Source: Candidatus Methylomirabilota bacterium | GTDB taxonomy: Bacteria > Methylomirabilota > Methylomirabilia > Methylomirabilales > JACPAU01 | Direction of reading: 5' to 3' | DNA: 6,479 nt | NCBI GenBank assembly: GCA_023249205.1 | Contig: JAHFDC010000051.1 | Coordinates: forward strand, 1-6,479 | In this document: in pieces, positions 6,400-6,479 of the stretch | How positions within the stretch are numbered: position 1 is the stretch's first letter | Layout: each line of letters starts with the position of its first letter | The notes under the pieces: generated by a model | Seen by the model: the letters and a program-made list of their open reading frames with translations, nothing else | The model's database searches: none | Told to the model about the DNA's origin: nothing | Translations under genes and position numbers: made by a program

Positions 6400-6479
6400 G
6401 TGAAGCGCAGCACTGAGGCCGTGCTCGTCCTGCCGGACGGCACCGAGCGCCCGGCCCCGGCCGGGGCATCCGCCCGCGA
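6400..6479 (+). CDS. thrS: Threonine-tRNA ligase, N-terminal fragment (cut by window end)
   Basis: Only 26 codons are inside the window. The product begins with seven residues and then VLVLPDGTERPAPAGASAR, which fits the N-terminal TGS domain of threonyl-tRNA synthetase (usually an I-x-V-x-L-P-D-G-S/T pattern, then a glycine and a small-residue helix start). ThrRS charges tRNA-Thr and edits mischarged Ser-tRNA. An in-frame TGA at 6391-6393 excludes any earlier start, leaving GTG at 6400; a second GTG at 6421 would cut into the first TGS strand. The purine-rich AGGGTGAGGGAG at 6387-6398 gives a ribosome site. TGS domains also occur in RelA/SpoT and some GTPases, but position 1 of the protein and the tRNA-Val context favour thrS. 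The partner gene infC, often next, is outside the window. Confidence 0.78.
   Translation, partial: MKRSTEAVLVLPDGTERPAPAGASAR

Noticed and set aside
5680..6469. Reverse-strand ORFs over the tRNA cluster with phrases such as GLEPPTS and RDLNPRPSPWQGDALPLSYSR
   Set aside because: These are the well-known false proteins produced by translating the antisense of tRNA genes. The tRNAs explain the sequence fully.

Overview
This is a GC-rich (roughly 70% by eye) bacterial chromosomal window with one coding direction. It holds a compact biosynthetic run on the + strand, then a tRNA cluster, then the first codons of threonyl-tRNA synthetase. The separate PurS/PurQ/short-PurL form of FGAM synthetase, the ~433 aa monofunctional homoserine dehydrogenase with a C-terminal ACT domain and the ~350 aa threonine synthase are the types found in Gram-positives, deltaproteobacteria-like lineages and Methylomirabilota/Rokubacteria. 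A lineage like the last is my guess from composition and gene order only; the window does not prove it.

Positions 1-128 hold the unidentified end of an upstream gene and/or a short gap. Next come purS (129-380), purQ (377-1069), purL (1074-3332), hom (3329-4630) and thrC (4638-5693). Junctions are overlaps of 4 nt or gaps of 4-7 nt, so the five genes look like one translationally coupled transcription unit. PurS, PurQ and PurL form the complex that converts FGAR to FGAM in purine synthesis. Hom and ThrC make homoserine and convert phosphohomoserine to threonine. The homoserine kinase step between them (thrB) is not in the window.

After thrC there is a weak hairpin and a good sigma70-type promoter (5727-5756). 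Four tRNA genes follow, all with encoded CCA: Gly(GCC), Cys(GCA), Leu(UAA) and Val(GAC). Each spacer between tRNAs contains a GC-rich stem-loop, and the Cys-Leu spacer carries a perfect 13-nt tandem repeat. The window ends inside thrS, which starts at a GTG at 6400.

Most of the window is ordinary housekeeping DNA. The part that most deserves a second look is the 102-nt tRNA-Val/thrS leader. It can form a perfect 7-bp hairpin and then a 16-bp hairpin with loop GGAGG followed by a T-rich stretch, only 27 nt before the thrS start. This looks like an attenuator or terminator through which thrS must be read. I found no mobile element, CRISPR array or clearly new system.
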